The notes below the pieces were generated by a model. That model had not been told where the DNA came from. It made no database searches and saw only the letters and a list, made by a program, of their open reading frames with translations. The position numbers were made by a program, and so were the translations under genes. A stretch of DNA of 64,000 nt from Mytilus galloprovincialis (taxonomy: Eukaryota; Mollusca; Bivalvia; Mytilida; Mytilidae): the NCBI RefSeq assembly GCF_965363235.1, contig NC_134840.1, forward strand, positions 86,276,916-86,340,915, written 5' to 3'. Shown one piece after another: positions 1 to 25,295 of the stretch. Each line of letters opens with the position of its first letter. Positions within the stretch are counted from its first letter, which is position 1.

Positions 1-411
1 TTTCATGGGTACCAAGTTTCGTGGATATGTTATTTAGTGGTTCTGCTAAAGTCTGGATACAACTTTATAGAAATTTTAAATTTGTGCTACACCTGTACCT
101 ACGAAAATTGGTATCCAATGAATAATAATGAATCCACAGTTTTCATTATCAATGTGGATTCATTATCCAAGTGATGTTAGGTTCTTACAATCAGAGGGGT
201 TTGGAACTATCAATTTCAGTTTTGACAGAGTGCTCATCACTGAAGATTAACTACTTTATACCACCTATACTATATACAAGTATATTTACTAAATCAATAA
301 ATTGTGTACTGATTGGTAATTTAGTCCACAGAAACCAGATTAATTTGTAAGATGCAATTAACTTTTAACTAGATTAAAGATTTACTTCAAAATGTTTCTT
401 TCCCCTCTTAC

Positions 412-13100
<12,689 letters not shown>

Positions 13101-13116
13101 TGTTGATGTTTTGTCT

Positions 13117-13138
13117 CACGTGTTGCATTTGGCGGGAA
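13117..13138 (-). promoter_or_regulatory. E-box and E2F-type site at the MCM5 start
   Basis: CACGTG lies at 13117-13122 and TTTGGCGGGAA at 13128-13138 (plus-strand reading), 17 to 38 bases upstream of the MCM5 start codon. TTTGGCGGGAA is a textbook E2F/DP site, and MCM genes are known E2F targets in animals. The sites are seen; their use here is inferred. Confidence 0.7.
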
Positions 13139-13326
13139 CCTGTTAACTCCGCCTTTCTAGTTCCGTTTTGTTCGGAATTCATTAGACTTTCCTATCAAAA
13201 TTCGGTAAAAAGAAAATTTTCGAATAGATAGCGACGGAATTTGTTTATGGAGAATGTTGCAGTATCATCAACATTATTGAGACAGCTTTCGACTGATCAA
13301 AATGTAATTGTTTTTAAGATTTAACT

Positions 13327-16300
13327 TTAAGGGCATATCCAACAGTTTATTTCTAACGGTGAGAATTTTTTCCCTTTAAGATATTTTATTCTTCAATTGA
13401 CAGAGAATCAAATTTTGCCAAAAAAAATATATGTTGTCGATTTCGTTTTTGCAAAAAATGCTGCTGAAAATTGAACATTTTTGCAATTTTGGGATAAAAA
13501 CGTTTTTCATTTAAAAAAATTAATAATGATTTTTTAATCAACATAAACTTATATAATTGGGCTCAAATTGAAGCTAAATAATTTAAGATGGTAAGAAAAA
13601 TCTAACTTCACCATTTAAAGCATTAATTCTCACTCAAATAAAGCCAAAAACGTCATGGTGAACCCAAACAACGGCAAGAAATGAACATTTGAAATGCACA
13701 TTTTTGATTTTTTTTAAATATTTCTAACGGTGTCGATTTGGCCAAAGTAAGATATGTTATTCTTTGAAAAAAATGGAACGTCATAACGTTTTGAAAAATA
13801 TTTGTCACCATACTCGTTTTTGAGGAAAATTGAGAAATATAATATTGTTTACTCAATCCCTCCCGTAAGCCTCACAAATTGCGCCAAAAATTAAGACGTT
13901 TTCCGAAAATAACGTTATATTTCCCCGCCAATTTTTCAAAGGCAGTGCGACGGTGTGGCAGACAAATGTATTTACACTGTGAATTTGTTGGGTAGTTGTC
14001 TCGATAGCACTCATATCACATCTTCTTATTTATAATGAACCAGTATCTGGACGAGATAACAATTCAGTTAGTTTTACTATTGTGCTCGTCAAAATTGTGA
14101 AACCCGGGTGTGAAACATACAAACTGTGGAATTACAGACTATTTAAATAGTCCCTCTGGTATCTCTTTTAAAAACAAAAGTATTACACGTTAGAAATCCG
14201 TTTCTGTGTCTCGGTCTATAGTTCCAAAGCAGGGTTAATTTTCATATTTTATTTCCATTTGATATTTTTGTTCTGAATATTCATTTAGTATGCCACTTGA
14301 CGTCCGTCATCCATAATCATTATTTATTTTACCGTTACTTTACAATGAAGCGTTTTGCTTATATCGACAGTAACAAAGAGCACGTGAAATTTTGCAACCA
14401 AACACTTGTCTAAAAACTCACTGACTCCGTATTATTTATTTATTTTGCAGTTTCGGGCTTTTTATTCTTTATAGGCTTCTAGCTATAACAAAAATCTGTA
14501 TGTTGACTCTTAGTGTTTTGAATTATATGGGTCGTTGGGTTGCTGTCGTATTAATGTATACCTTTAAATCTTTTTCAAAACAAAAGGATTGATGTGGGTA
14601 TGGAAATATTCACATCTCTGGACTTCTCCCGTCCGACAGAATATCTTTGCTAAAATTGGGTGCGACCGTTTAGCTAGTATAAATTTGCAGCCTCGTTTAG
14701 TCGAAATAAAAATGTCGTATATCCGATGAATAGTGCAGTGAGAGTTTCGCGCTATCTATACGTTAAACAAACATCTAAATAAATGGTTGAAAGGATATAC
14801 GAACTTAGAATAAAATATCTAAACAACAACAAAGGTTACATGAATCTTCAAATAAGTCACATCGCTGATTTTCACACATATGCTGCGCCTTTTGCAGTTG
14901 TAGATGAAAAAAAACTTTATTTAACAAAAGAGATCAGTAAAACAATAAATTGAGAATAAACGAAAGGGCCGAAAAGCGAGCATGACTGTCGTTGTTTTAC
15001 GCTTCAATATATGAGTTATTGCATATACACAATGGAGATTATTTTCTGTTCTACTGCCCTACTGCCCTCCACCTAGTTTGGCTGCATACAATGTAACTAC
15101 TGATGTTGAGTTCTATTTTATTATTGATTATTCAAACAAATGAATTGAAAGAAAAAAATGCAGAAAGAAAGTCTAAAATTTTCGTTTAAAAATAAAATAT
15201 AAATAAAAACAAAATACAAAAACTGTTTGAGACAATTATCAGTTGAGAAATAATGATTATGTATCACTATATGAAACTGATAAATTGATTGCTCCCGCGC
15301 TCCAGTGGCAAATATATCACTCATATTTACGACGAGGCGAAAGTGGATCTGAAGTAAATCATTGATACATTATTATGATAAAGAGTTTGCTAGCGGTAAA
15401 ACGTATGCCGTACTAGAATAAAGTTGAATAAGATCAAAATCTTGAGTTAAGCTATTAGCCCCCTCCCCTCCTCCCCAATTTTGAATTATGGTATTTTGAT
15501 GGCTGTTTTTTTTTTAGTCCTATCCTATTATGGATCCGCTGATTTTGTGAGGGCGTGTCTAATTAGTCAAGACCTACATGAAGACCTACACCGCTTTTTT
15601 TTTGCTAAATTATATCTGTTTCCTCAAACACCTTAAACACCAAAATCGTCAGATATTTTCAAATTGTATGTCAGTGTATATATTACAATGTTTTCCTATT
15701 TCATTTTTTTTTAAATTATTACAATGTCATCTTTTTTTTTACATTGTTTACGAGTTTAAAGGTCGTATTCATTTAAAAAGCTACTGTACATTAATAGCAC
15801 TTCAACGCAAAGCTTGATAAATGTTAGTTTACGCCGTATTTTATTTTTCTCAAGAAACCTTTTTTTTTCATCTTTCTCAAGTAAAACCAAACTTTGAGTT
15901 TTCTATTCTGAATGACAAAATCTCGGAAAAGTTTGGTAAAGAATTAATTACAATTTGCATTCTAATGCAATAATAAATCATTACGCATTTTTTCTCGTTG
16001 TTCCTTACTGAATGTATTGACGATAATTTCAATAAAACGGAAACTTTCTATAATGATCAAGATAAGTGCATTTCTTTTATGATAGACCAAGAGGACAAAA
16101 ATATCTTTAAAGATTTGAGTTCTAATTTCCGTTAATATTCTATTTGAGTTTTTTTGACGATTCCCGCCGTGCTCTTTCCTTTGATGAAAGAACCCTCCCT
16201 TTCCAGAGGGTCATAGCAATTCCAATGGTGATTCCGTTATGACGTCGTTGAAACAACGTTAAATTACGGGAAACAATAGACGACGTTTACGCTTGTTATT

Positions 16301-16332
16301 ACCTCCCCTGAAACTGTTGGATATGCCCTTAA
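13327..16332. mobile_element. 3-kb TTAA-flanked transposon upstream of MCM5
   Basis: TTAA then GGGCATATCCAACAGTTT starts at 13327, and AAACTGTTGGATATGCCC then TTAA ends at 16332: an 18-bp perfect inverted repeat with a TTAA target duplication, as used by piggyBac and Kolobok elements. The interior (13331-16328) holds no convincing transposase; its ORFs are short and low complexity. It is inserted about 230 bases upstream of the MCM5 start codon. Confidence 0.8.
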
Positions 16333-16740
16333 ATCATAAATACCTCCAAATTTCATCATATTTACAGATCAGACATATGCCGGTAGTAAGCTTATCAGCT
16401 CTTCCACAGCACAGATAACCATTCAGTGCTCCTAGAAATTGTCTATTTTAAAAGGGGCAGGTTGCCAGTTGAGAGCAGGACACTTTTTAAGGTCAGGAAA
16501 AGGCAATGCTCAAATATTTTTTTGATTCATGATGTCTCACAGGCACTTGTTTCTTAACTTTCTAGTCATGGGAAGGTCAACTATTCATATAAATAGTAGA
16601 AGGTGGCTAACGATTTTTTTAGGTCACGACTGTCTCTGCTTTTTGTACCCTTTAAGTTTATGCAAATAATCTCTACCTTATATGAACTACTTCATAGCGT
16701 ATTTTTCTTAAACACTAAACAAATTGTATATACCCCACAC

Positions 16741-16821
16741 AGTCCAAATAAATATGCATCTTGTAAGGCTATTTTATTTTTTCTTTGACTCCTTTATGGA
16801 GACGTCATAATTATTTGGACT
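16741..16821. mobile_element. 81-bp MITE
   Basis: Left end AGTCCAAATAAATATGCATC and right end GACGTCATAATTATTTGGACT are imperfect inverted repeats. A related end is at 4095. Confidence 0.6.
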
Positions 16822-16885
16822 TATCCCCCACAGTGTTCCTCTTCACAGTAATGTAAATATTATTCACAAAATCAAGAGTTCATCA

Positions 16886-16937
16886 ATCTGATCAAGGATT
16901 TGTATATATTTAGACTAACTATACAAATCCTTGATCT
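16886..16937. repeat. Short inverted repeat
   Basis: GATCAAGGATTTGTATA and TATACAAATCCTTGATC are perfect complements around a loop of about 13 bases. It is probably a tiny fold-back MITE in the region upstream of the PLD-like gene. Confidence 0.6.
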
Positions 16938-17000
16938 GAGTCATAGTTTATTCATATTCCCTGTTGGTACTGTAGGTTGTTGCTGACCATGTTGTTAAGA

Positions 17001-17320
17001 TATATAGGAAGATGTGGTATGAGTGCCAATGAGACAACTCTCCATCCGAGTAACAATTTATAAAAGTAAACCATTATATGTCAAGGTACAGCCTTAAGCA
17101 CAGATTTAGCACAGATTCCTGTTTGCACCTCTGAATCAGTGTTTGCCTAGCTGATTTATGCAATTGTATAGGGGTATAATAAGCCTTCAAAAATTAATAA
17201 AACCCATACTATATAGTCAGCTATAGACAGCCTAGGGATGACAAAATGAGAAACAATTTAAAAAAAGATAAACAATATGACAGAGTGAGAGAGAAACCTT
17301 TGACAACTACTAAATAACAG
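17001..17320 (+). mobile_element. Mussel interspersed repeat (gaagatgtggtatgagtgcc family)
   Basis: Contains the signature gaagatgtggtatgagtgcc followed by aatgagacaactctccatcc. Other copies are at 38573-38870 (plus) and at 35880-36095 and 45775-46045 (minus), with decayed pieces at 25878-25995 and 32778-32815. I remember this repeat as abundant in Mytilus. No coding sequence was recognised. Confidence 0.7.
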
Positions 17321-17769
17321 GCAGTCAGGCACTAAGAAAGTGCAGAGACTGAACATGCTTGTTATGTCAGTTTATCTGGTTCTTGTCCAGGCATGTACAT
17401 TATACATGTCTTTTGGAAACACAGGAACTGACTGAATGATGGAAAACAACTATTATATTGTCCTTACTTGTACAGAATACTTATTTGTGTTACTACATTT
17501 GTAAATTTATGCTACAAATGTATATGTATGTGATAAAATTGGAAATATCGTAATTTATTTCCCTTTCAAGTGTTGTACCAGCAATTAAGTTGTTGAATGA
17601 ATGATGGCAATCAAAAGAAAATCGAAGATTGCAAACATGTGCATTTAAATTGATGTTATGTTAAGCACTGGTTTGGTTGATTGATGATGCTTTAGACTGT
17701 GCCACGTGAGCAGAAAATGTTCTTGTTACAGTGTAAACAACTGTTTTTTTTTTTATCATTTTAGTGGTT

Positions 17770-20276
17770 ATGGAGGCACCTATAGAAACATTCATCAAAG
17801 ATTTTGTATGGGCTAGGACTGGTGAAACAGTGTATACAGATTTGTCTACACCATCTGTAGTGTTACTTAGAGATGTTAAAACCTGTGGATCAACAGCTTT
17901 GGCTGCTTTGTGGCTTAACATCCTGCAACATCCCAACAACTACCCTGTACAACGATACCCCTATAGAAAACTTTACCAGACAAATGGAACTTATAAAGTT
18001 GTACTAACAGTGGATGATGTGACCTTGACTGTTTCAATGTCCTTAGGGTCTCTAAAAATGAAAGGAGAATTTATACTCCATTGGTTTCAAAGTAATTTCT
18101 TGAAAGTTTTGGATGCATATGGAAGACCATGGGCAAACCCTCAACCATTAGATGACAAATATTCTAAGTTAAGAAAAACTTGGGAGAATTTACCTTCAGT
18201 GAAACACTCTGCTGGTAAGATTACAGCTAAATAATTACATTAGATGTATGTTTCATTATAATATGTTATTCTGATTGGCTAACTGCACATCACATGTTAT
18301 TCCATAAGCAATTGCATTAGACAATAAAATTTATCATTCATGATGACACGAGGTCCACAATAAAGTGCACAGGTGAATTAAATAAAACTTGATAAACATC
18401 GTGTTTTCATGATCCTAGCTAAAAAATGTAATTATAAGTATTGAATGCTTCTTTTTGTAACTTTATAGGGTTGTAAAAGCGTTGACCGTGTGTACATTTT
18501 TAGAATGAAGCGCGGAAACAAAATGTACTTCGGTCAACGCTTTTACACCCCAATAAATTTATAAAAAGAAGCATTCAATTCTTAAATAATATTTTGTGAT
18601 GTTGAAATTATGTGTCATGGTTTAGGTAACTTTCACAAATCTTTAGACACAATGGTTTTGTCTTTTGTTTAAGATATGTACACAAATAAAGTGACTGGGA
18701 AAAATAAAGATAATTAACTTGCTTTTTCTCACCTGAAAGACATGTTGTCCTTTCTGCCTTTCTGAGTGACCATGCTGATAATATTTTATTTAGCCTAATT
18801 TTGTTCTTCAAAAACTTATAGATAGAGTTAATTGTGTGAACCAAAACTGATTAATTTCTTCCCTTTCAAAAAATTACCTTAATGGATGCAGAATATGTTT
18901 TTTTTTCAGTAGTTGTAATTGAGAATAAAACAGAGGTGAGAGAAAGCAGAGAAGAAGCTGTTACTGAATACAAAGAAGAAACTAATTCAGAAAACAAAGA
19001 AGCAGATACAACAGAAGAGAAAGTGGTAGAGAATCCACTAGAGGAAAATGATGATCTGATGGATTTGAAAGAGGCTCTGCAGAATGTAAATAAAGAAAGG
19101 GTAAGATAATATTTTTTCTTAAATTGATATATAAATGTAAATAATTTGCTTGAAATTATTCAGTTTTTTATTGTGAGATGTCAATTATGTGTAAACCATT
19201 TTTAATTTTTAACAGTAATTATGATGTTACTAAGAGCAACCAGCAATAAAATGATAAACAATGAGGTTGCAATTAACAATGAAATACAGTGCTTTTATTA
19301 ACTAAATACAATCTGGGGAATGCTTGTTGTATGAATGGCTTACAGTTTTTCTAGTTATTCTATGAAGCATGTTTTTTTCTTTATGTCAAATATCATCATT
19401 ACAAAGTACATTTATTACATTATAGAAAATGAATATGGATTGATAATAACTTTTCTAAGATATAATTTACTTAAATTTTACTTGAAAAAAGGGGGAAGTG
19501 AGGGGAACCAAGGAAGATATAAATAAACACATGACTAAAGAGAAGCTTAAGGAACATGAACACAAATCAAAAACTTGTTATCAGATGATTTAGAAGTGTA
19601 CTTTAATTTGAGACATTCTTTTTAGAAAAATGTTTGACCCATAAGTATTCTTAAAATCATCAAAATAAAAAACAATATAATGCGAAAGAAGGAAATAATT
19701 TCAAATCTTTTATTTCAGGGTTCAGATGAAGACATAATGAAACAGATAGCAAGTTTGTCTACTGGCTGTGTTCAGCATGGTCCAGAATATATTTATATCT
19801 TGTGGAAATCTCTGCTAGAACAGTGGTTCAAAGATGCTGACAACAGGGTTTATATTGTTACTCCTCAATTAGATGTGGATCGTTTGAAGGACGTTGTCCA
19901 GCTCGTACTGGATCAAAGATTAACAGCCAATTTAGAAGCTTTATACGTTCACCAAAAATGTAATCTCATTCAGAACATCGGCGATGTTAAAGCCACTGTC
20001 CAGAAACAATATCCCAGCAAAGACCAAGTTTTCATTGAGTATAAAATCTACAGCAACATCATTTACCCATTAGCTGAGTTTCAGTGTAAATTTATAGCAT
20101 GCATCACAAAGGGTAAAGTTACCGTATTACAAACCAGTGCCAACTTCCATGCAGATCATTTTGTTAAGGAGAGTGTTGATACAGTCAGTTTTCATAGGAT
20201 GTCAAAAGATGAATTTCATCAGAGATTCCTCAAACCTATTCTAGCTTCACAATTTTTGCAAGTCAGTGAAAAATAG
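17770..20276 (+). CDS. Uncharacterised protein with a PLD-like C-terminal region
   Basis: Three exons, 17770-18214, 18910-19100 and 19719-20276, join with GT-AG sites and matching phases to give 397 residues. An acceptor at 17763-17764 (tttttttatcattttag) just before the ATG implies a 5' UTR exon upstream. Residues 1-148 form an unrecognised domain (MEAPIETFIKDFVWARTGET, then CGSTALAALWLNILQ). Exon 2 is a Glu/Lys-rich linker. Exon 3 reads like a phospholipase-D fold: VYIVTPQLDVDRLKDVVQLV, then QCKFIAC...TSANF near 334-355. This last part resembles an HKD motif (HxK...GSxN) in which the histidine is Gln334 and the aspartate is not evident, so catalysis looks unlikely. The PLD assignment is inference from motif spacing; the exon model is well supported. 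No signal peptide or membrane segment is evident. Confidence 0.8.
18439..18580. mobile_element. Fold-back hairpin element in intron 1 of the PLD-like gene
   Basis: Arms of about 48 bases: the left begins ATTGAATGCTTCTTTTT and contains GTAAAAGCGTTGACCG; the right contains CGGTCAACGCTTTTAC and ends AAAAAGAAGCATTCAAT. The flanking gatgtatgtttcattataat sequence at 18243 and a decayed relative at 29035-29330 show it is a dispersed family. Confidence 0.75.
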
Positions 20277-20769
20277 TCAACTTTTTTGTTATTATGCATT
20301 GTGTATCAGTATTAGGTTTGCTTTTAGGACACTCATATTGATAATAAGCTATCACCAAATATTTAAATAATAATTGTACATGTATAAACAAGTAATTTCA
20401 CCCTAAGTAGTAGAACAATATTTTATGCATGTGGTTATGTCTATTTGTTATGAGGGGTCAATTTAATAACAAATTTAAAAAAAAACAAAAACAATAGCTT
20501 AACTCATTTGTGCAAGGTGTTGTATATGTGATAGTCTTATGATAAAAGAAAAGAAATGGCAAATAACTTGCTTTGGTTGGGCACAGTGGTCAATCTAGAT
20601 GTTTTTTCCTGGCCCTGGACTATGTGCCTTTCCCACTATCGATGATTGGGAATTACAAAATTCACTTGAGGAGTAATTAAAATGCAACTCAGTTTAATGA
20701 TGATTGATATAAGATGTAGGTATTGGTTTGCTTGTGTAAAATAGTTTTTGTTGTTTGAATTTTATTTTT
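20277..20769. other. 3' flank of the PLD-like gene
   Basis: AT-rich, probably including the 3' UTR. Candidate poly(A) signals are ATTAAA near 20669 and AATAAA near 20988. Nothing else is seen. Confidence 0.4.
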
Positions 20770-22545
20770 TTATTCCCCACCTATACAGTAGTAGGAGGCA
20801 TTATGTTTTTCAAGTTGTTTGTCCATCATGTCTAAGGTTTAAAGTTTTGCTTCAAGGGAGTTTACCATGAATAAGTTGTGATTACATCAACTTGAAACTC
20901 AGTACATGTTCAAATATATAGGATGTGAACTTTAAAAAAAATCTGCTAAATTACTGTTTTTACAGTTTCCTAGTTCTCTAAACAAGAAAATAAATATGGT
21001 TTAAGTTATGGTAGTCTTCTATGAAGTTTTGGTCACTCCAGTTTAGACTTAGTACACCAGTTCATTATGATTTGAAAAATTCATCCCAAATTAGAGTTAT
21101 CAACTTAATATCCTATTTTTATGGTGATCTGTTTAAGTTTTTCTTCAAGGTAGTTTACATTTAACTATTAGAGTTGTAATCACATCAACTTGAAACTTAT
21201 AATATATGTTTATTTTGATGTGAACTTTTTAAAAAGATGTCTGTTCGAAACAGATTTCATCGTTCATAAAATATTGATATGTGATAGTATGAAAGGGCCA
21301 TTGTTGCCTATTTACACATATTTTTTTTTATTATTGGATTTTGTCTTTTACTTTTATAAATTTGTTATTTGAATGATTTCATTTTGTATGTTATTTTCAT
21401 AGTTTATTTTACACATTTTTATATTGATGCAAGATGTCCCATAGAGATTACTATTATATGTACAAATCAAAAATTTATTTATTTTAAAAAAAATCAACTA
21501 GGTAAAATCGAAACTGATCAATAAAATTGTTGGCCAGCTAAATATTTAAAATTCCTTTCCTGGATTTTTACTTTAGCAATTTTGATTTCATTCAACAGCT
21601 GTCATTTAAAAAGTTACAATATTTATCTGAATTTTGAATAACATAACATATATTGTATGCTAGTATCTGTGATATACATTGTGATCTTTGCCATTTTCTT
21701 GCCACAAAATGTTCAATCAATGTATGTTTAAGGATCATGTTAATCTGATACTATTTGGACTGAATTTGAAAAAAGTGCTGGTATTTAGGTCACAGTGATT
21801 TATGTATACTACATGTATCTAGTACTTATGATCTACAATTTTTGTTTGTTTGATAATACATTTATATGCATTTTGGACAGTTTTACCAAATAAAAGTTCA
21901 GTATCGCTTTTATTTTTGTTCCTCCACCACTTATTGGCAGGTGCATATATATATATAGTGCTATTCTCATTGGTCGTTTATATTTCCAAGTCCAAATGTT
22001 GTCTTGACCTGATGCCTGTAGTTATTGAAAACATTTTTATGCATTATGTTTTCTGGTCTGTGCGTCTGTTTGTTCGTCCGTCCGTCTGTCCTGCTTCAGG
22101 TTAAAGTTTTTGGTCGAGGTAGTTTTTGGTGAAGTTGGGGTCCAATCAACTTGAAACTTAGTACACAAGTTCCCTATGGTATGATCTTTCTACTTTTAAT
22201 GCCAAATTAGATAATTACCCAATTTCACGGTCCATGGTACATGGAAAAGGATAGTGCGAGTGGGGCATCCGTGTACTTTGGACACTTTCTTGTTTTTAAC
22301 TGAAATTGTCTTGTCCGTAGACATTACCACAATATATTTGTATCCAATTTCCTTGAGTTCAGCCTAATTTGACAGATAAAATGTGTGTTATATTTTCAAG
22401 AGAACACATTCAACTATGTCAAAATTGAGTTTTAATAATAGTTTGATTGTTTTAAACAGTCAGATATATATATTTACCCCATTTTGACCATCCACTGAAC
22501 ATAGAAAATGATAGTGTGGATGGGGCATCTGTGTACTAGGGACAC
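20770..22545 (-). mobile_element. Decayed 'GCCCCAC' family array
   Basis: Contains ccccacctatacagtagtagg at 20775, repeated acttgaaactnagtacan phrases, gtccgtctgtcctgcttcagg near 22080, and gtgcgagtggggcat with its variant gtgtggatggggcat near 22255 and 22512. These are reverse-complement signatures of the elements at 1358-1630 and 57480-58341. Several diverged units are present, without coding sequence. Confidence 0.6.
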
Positions 22546-23585
22546 ATTCTTGTTTATTCATAATACATGTGTAACCCATTATAAATATGAATTTACAGAT
22601 CAAGGTTCACATTTTGTTTTGGACTACCTTATTTTCATGGAGTTTTGGAATTTGGTAACAAGTAAGGCATATCTAGTTTTTGATTTGTTCATTTATAATT
22701 TTGAAATAACAACATATTAAAATATGTTACGAATGAAGTTACAAGGATTTACATATACTTAATGGTTTCACTATGAATTTAATATATATAAAGTTATTTA
22801 TTCAGATTTATGGAAAAATTTATTCAGAATTAGCTTTTTATGTCAACAGTAGAATTCTTTTTGAGATATAATGTAGAAACCAGAAAAGCTGGAGAAAATT
22901 ATTTAAAGTCATATTATACTATATTTAGACAACCAGGTCGCTAGAAGGACCTAGATATAGTAAAAAGTTTACTTAACTTTTGAAATTCCTGGGCAGATGT
23001 CAGAACCAGTATTTATTTTGTGTATTTTGATCAAATGTCCTTTGTGTATTTTTATCAAATGTCCATGTGCATTGGATTTCTCATATTATATTTATGTCCA
23101 ACTTTCTAGTTATTTTGTTATTTCCATAATTTTTAATATACCAAAGATACCTTTATTTTGGAGTCAAAAAATAACAAGACAAGATACTAATGGGTAAGGT
23201 GATAATTAAAAGACTCAAATACGGTAATGAAACTTGTTCACATTGCTACTTTTGAACGACAAAGACAGACAGTTTTTACCATTGTACAATATTTGAAACC
23301 CATTTAGTCACAAATAAGAAAAGTTACTGGTATGTTTGAATATACTTCCTGTGATATTTTTATATAAATGTATACACTCATAGATATTTTTATCACTTAC
23401 TATCAAATTACTTACATATACAAATACCATATTTTAGAATTCAGTATTAGAATGTTTTAGATGATCTTTATTGTTACAGTATATTTTACATTAAATTTTT
23501 TTATTTACATGTATCTTCACAATGTTTATAAATAAATTATACACCATTTTCCTTCGTCTTTTAATTAAATTGAACACTAGATTTT
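22546..23585. other. Featureless intergenic DNA
   Basis: AT-rich. A short imperfect inverted repeat (tatactatatttag / ctagatatagta) lies at 22915-22965. I see no gene. Confidence 0.5.
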
Positions 23586-25295
23586 TATACGACCGCAAAA
23601 ATTGAAAATTTTTTGGTCGTATATTGGTATCACGTTGGCGTCAGCGTTGTCGTCTGATTTCTTTTGGTTTTCGCACTATAACTTTAGTTTAAGTAAATAG
23701 AAATCTATGAAATTTAAACACAAGGTTTATGACCACAAAAGGAAGGTTGGGATTGATTTTGGAAGTTTTGGTCCCAACAGTTTAGGAATTAGGGGGCCAA
23801 AAAGGGCCCAAATAAGCATGTTGTTGGTTATCACACTATAACTTTAGTTTAAGCAGATAGAAATCTATGACATTTTGACACAAGGTTTATGACCACAAAA
23901 AGAAGGTTGGGATTGATTTTGGGAGTTTTGGTTCCAACTGTTTAGGAATTAGGGGGCAAAAAAGGGCCCAAATAAGCATTATTCTTGGTTTTCGCACAAT
24001 AACTTTAGTAAGTAAAAAGAAATCAATGAAATTTTGACACAAGGTTTATGAACACAAAAGGAAGGTTGGGATTGATTTTGGGAGTTGAGATCCCAACAGT
24101 TTAGGAATTAGGGGCCAAAAAGGGGCCCAAATAAGCATTTTTCTTGGTTTTCGCACCATAACTTTAGTATAAGTAAATAGAAATCTATGAAATTTAAACA
24201 CAAGATTTATGACCATAAAAGGAAGGTTGGGATTGGTTTTGGGAATTTTGGTCCCAACAGTTTAGGAATAAGGGGCCCAAAGGGTCCAAAATTAAACTTT
24301 GTTTGAATTCATCAAAAATTGAATAATTGGGGTTCTTTGATATGCCAAATCTAACTGTATGTAGATTCTTAATTTTTGGTCCCGTTTTCAAATTGGTCTA
24401 CATTAAAGTCCAAAGAGTCCAAAATTAAACTAAGTTTGATTTTAACTAAAATTGAATTCTTGGGCTTCTTTGATATGCTGAATCTAAACATGTACTTAGA
24501 TTTTTGATTATGGGCCCAGTTTTCAAGTTGGTTCAAATCAGGATCCAAAATTATTATATTAAGTATTCAGCAATAGCAAGAAATCTTCAATTGCGCAGTA
24601 TTGTGCAATAGCAAGAAATTTTCAATTGCACAGTATTGTGCAATAGCAAGAAATCTTTAATTACACAGTATTGCGCAATAGCAAGAAATATCTAATTGCA
24701 CAATATTGCGCAATAGCAAGAAATTTTTAATTGGAGTTATCTTTCTTTGTCCAGAATAGTAGTTGAATCAACTTAAATCATTGTTTTATACAATATACAA
24801 TGTATATTCACTTTTACTACCAACTGATAAATTAAAACAATCTTTACCATTCAGTGATAACAAGCACTTTTTTTACATTTTAATATTTTATGATGTATTT
24901 AAATGAGTAGTTATTGTTGCAAACTCTATTAGTAATTTGAATTGAGATCAGTTTTGGAATAAGAGAAAGGGAGATGTGAAAAAAAAATTGGGGAGGGGGG
25001 GGGGGTTCAATTTTTCTCAATTCAGATTTCATAAATAAAAAGAAAATTTCTTCAAAGATTATTTTTGAGAGGATTAATATTCAACAGCATAGTGAGTTGC
25101 TCAAAACAAAAAACAAATTTTAAGTTTATTAGACCACATTCATTCTGTGTCAGAAACCTATGCTGTGTCAAGTATTTAATCACAATCCATATTTAGAGCT
25201 GAATCCAGCTTGAATGTTGTGTCCATACTTGCCCCAACCGTTCAGGGTTCAACCCTTTGCGGTCGTATAAAGCTGCGCCCTGTGGAGCATCTGGT
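23586..25295 (-). mobile_element. TATACGACCGCA element, copy A1
   Basis: Reverse orientation relative to the other copies. It starts TATACGACCGCAAAAATT and ends near tgcgccctgtggagcatctgg. Inside are about four tandem units of 150-160 bp (ggttttcgcactataacttt ... gggcccaaataagcat) at 23650-24290 and a 35-bp minisatellite at 24570-24740. Non-coding. Confidence 0.75.
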
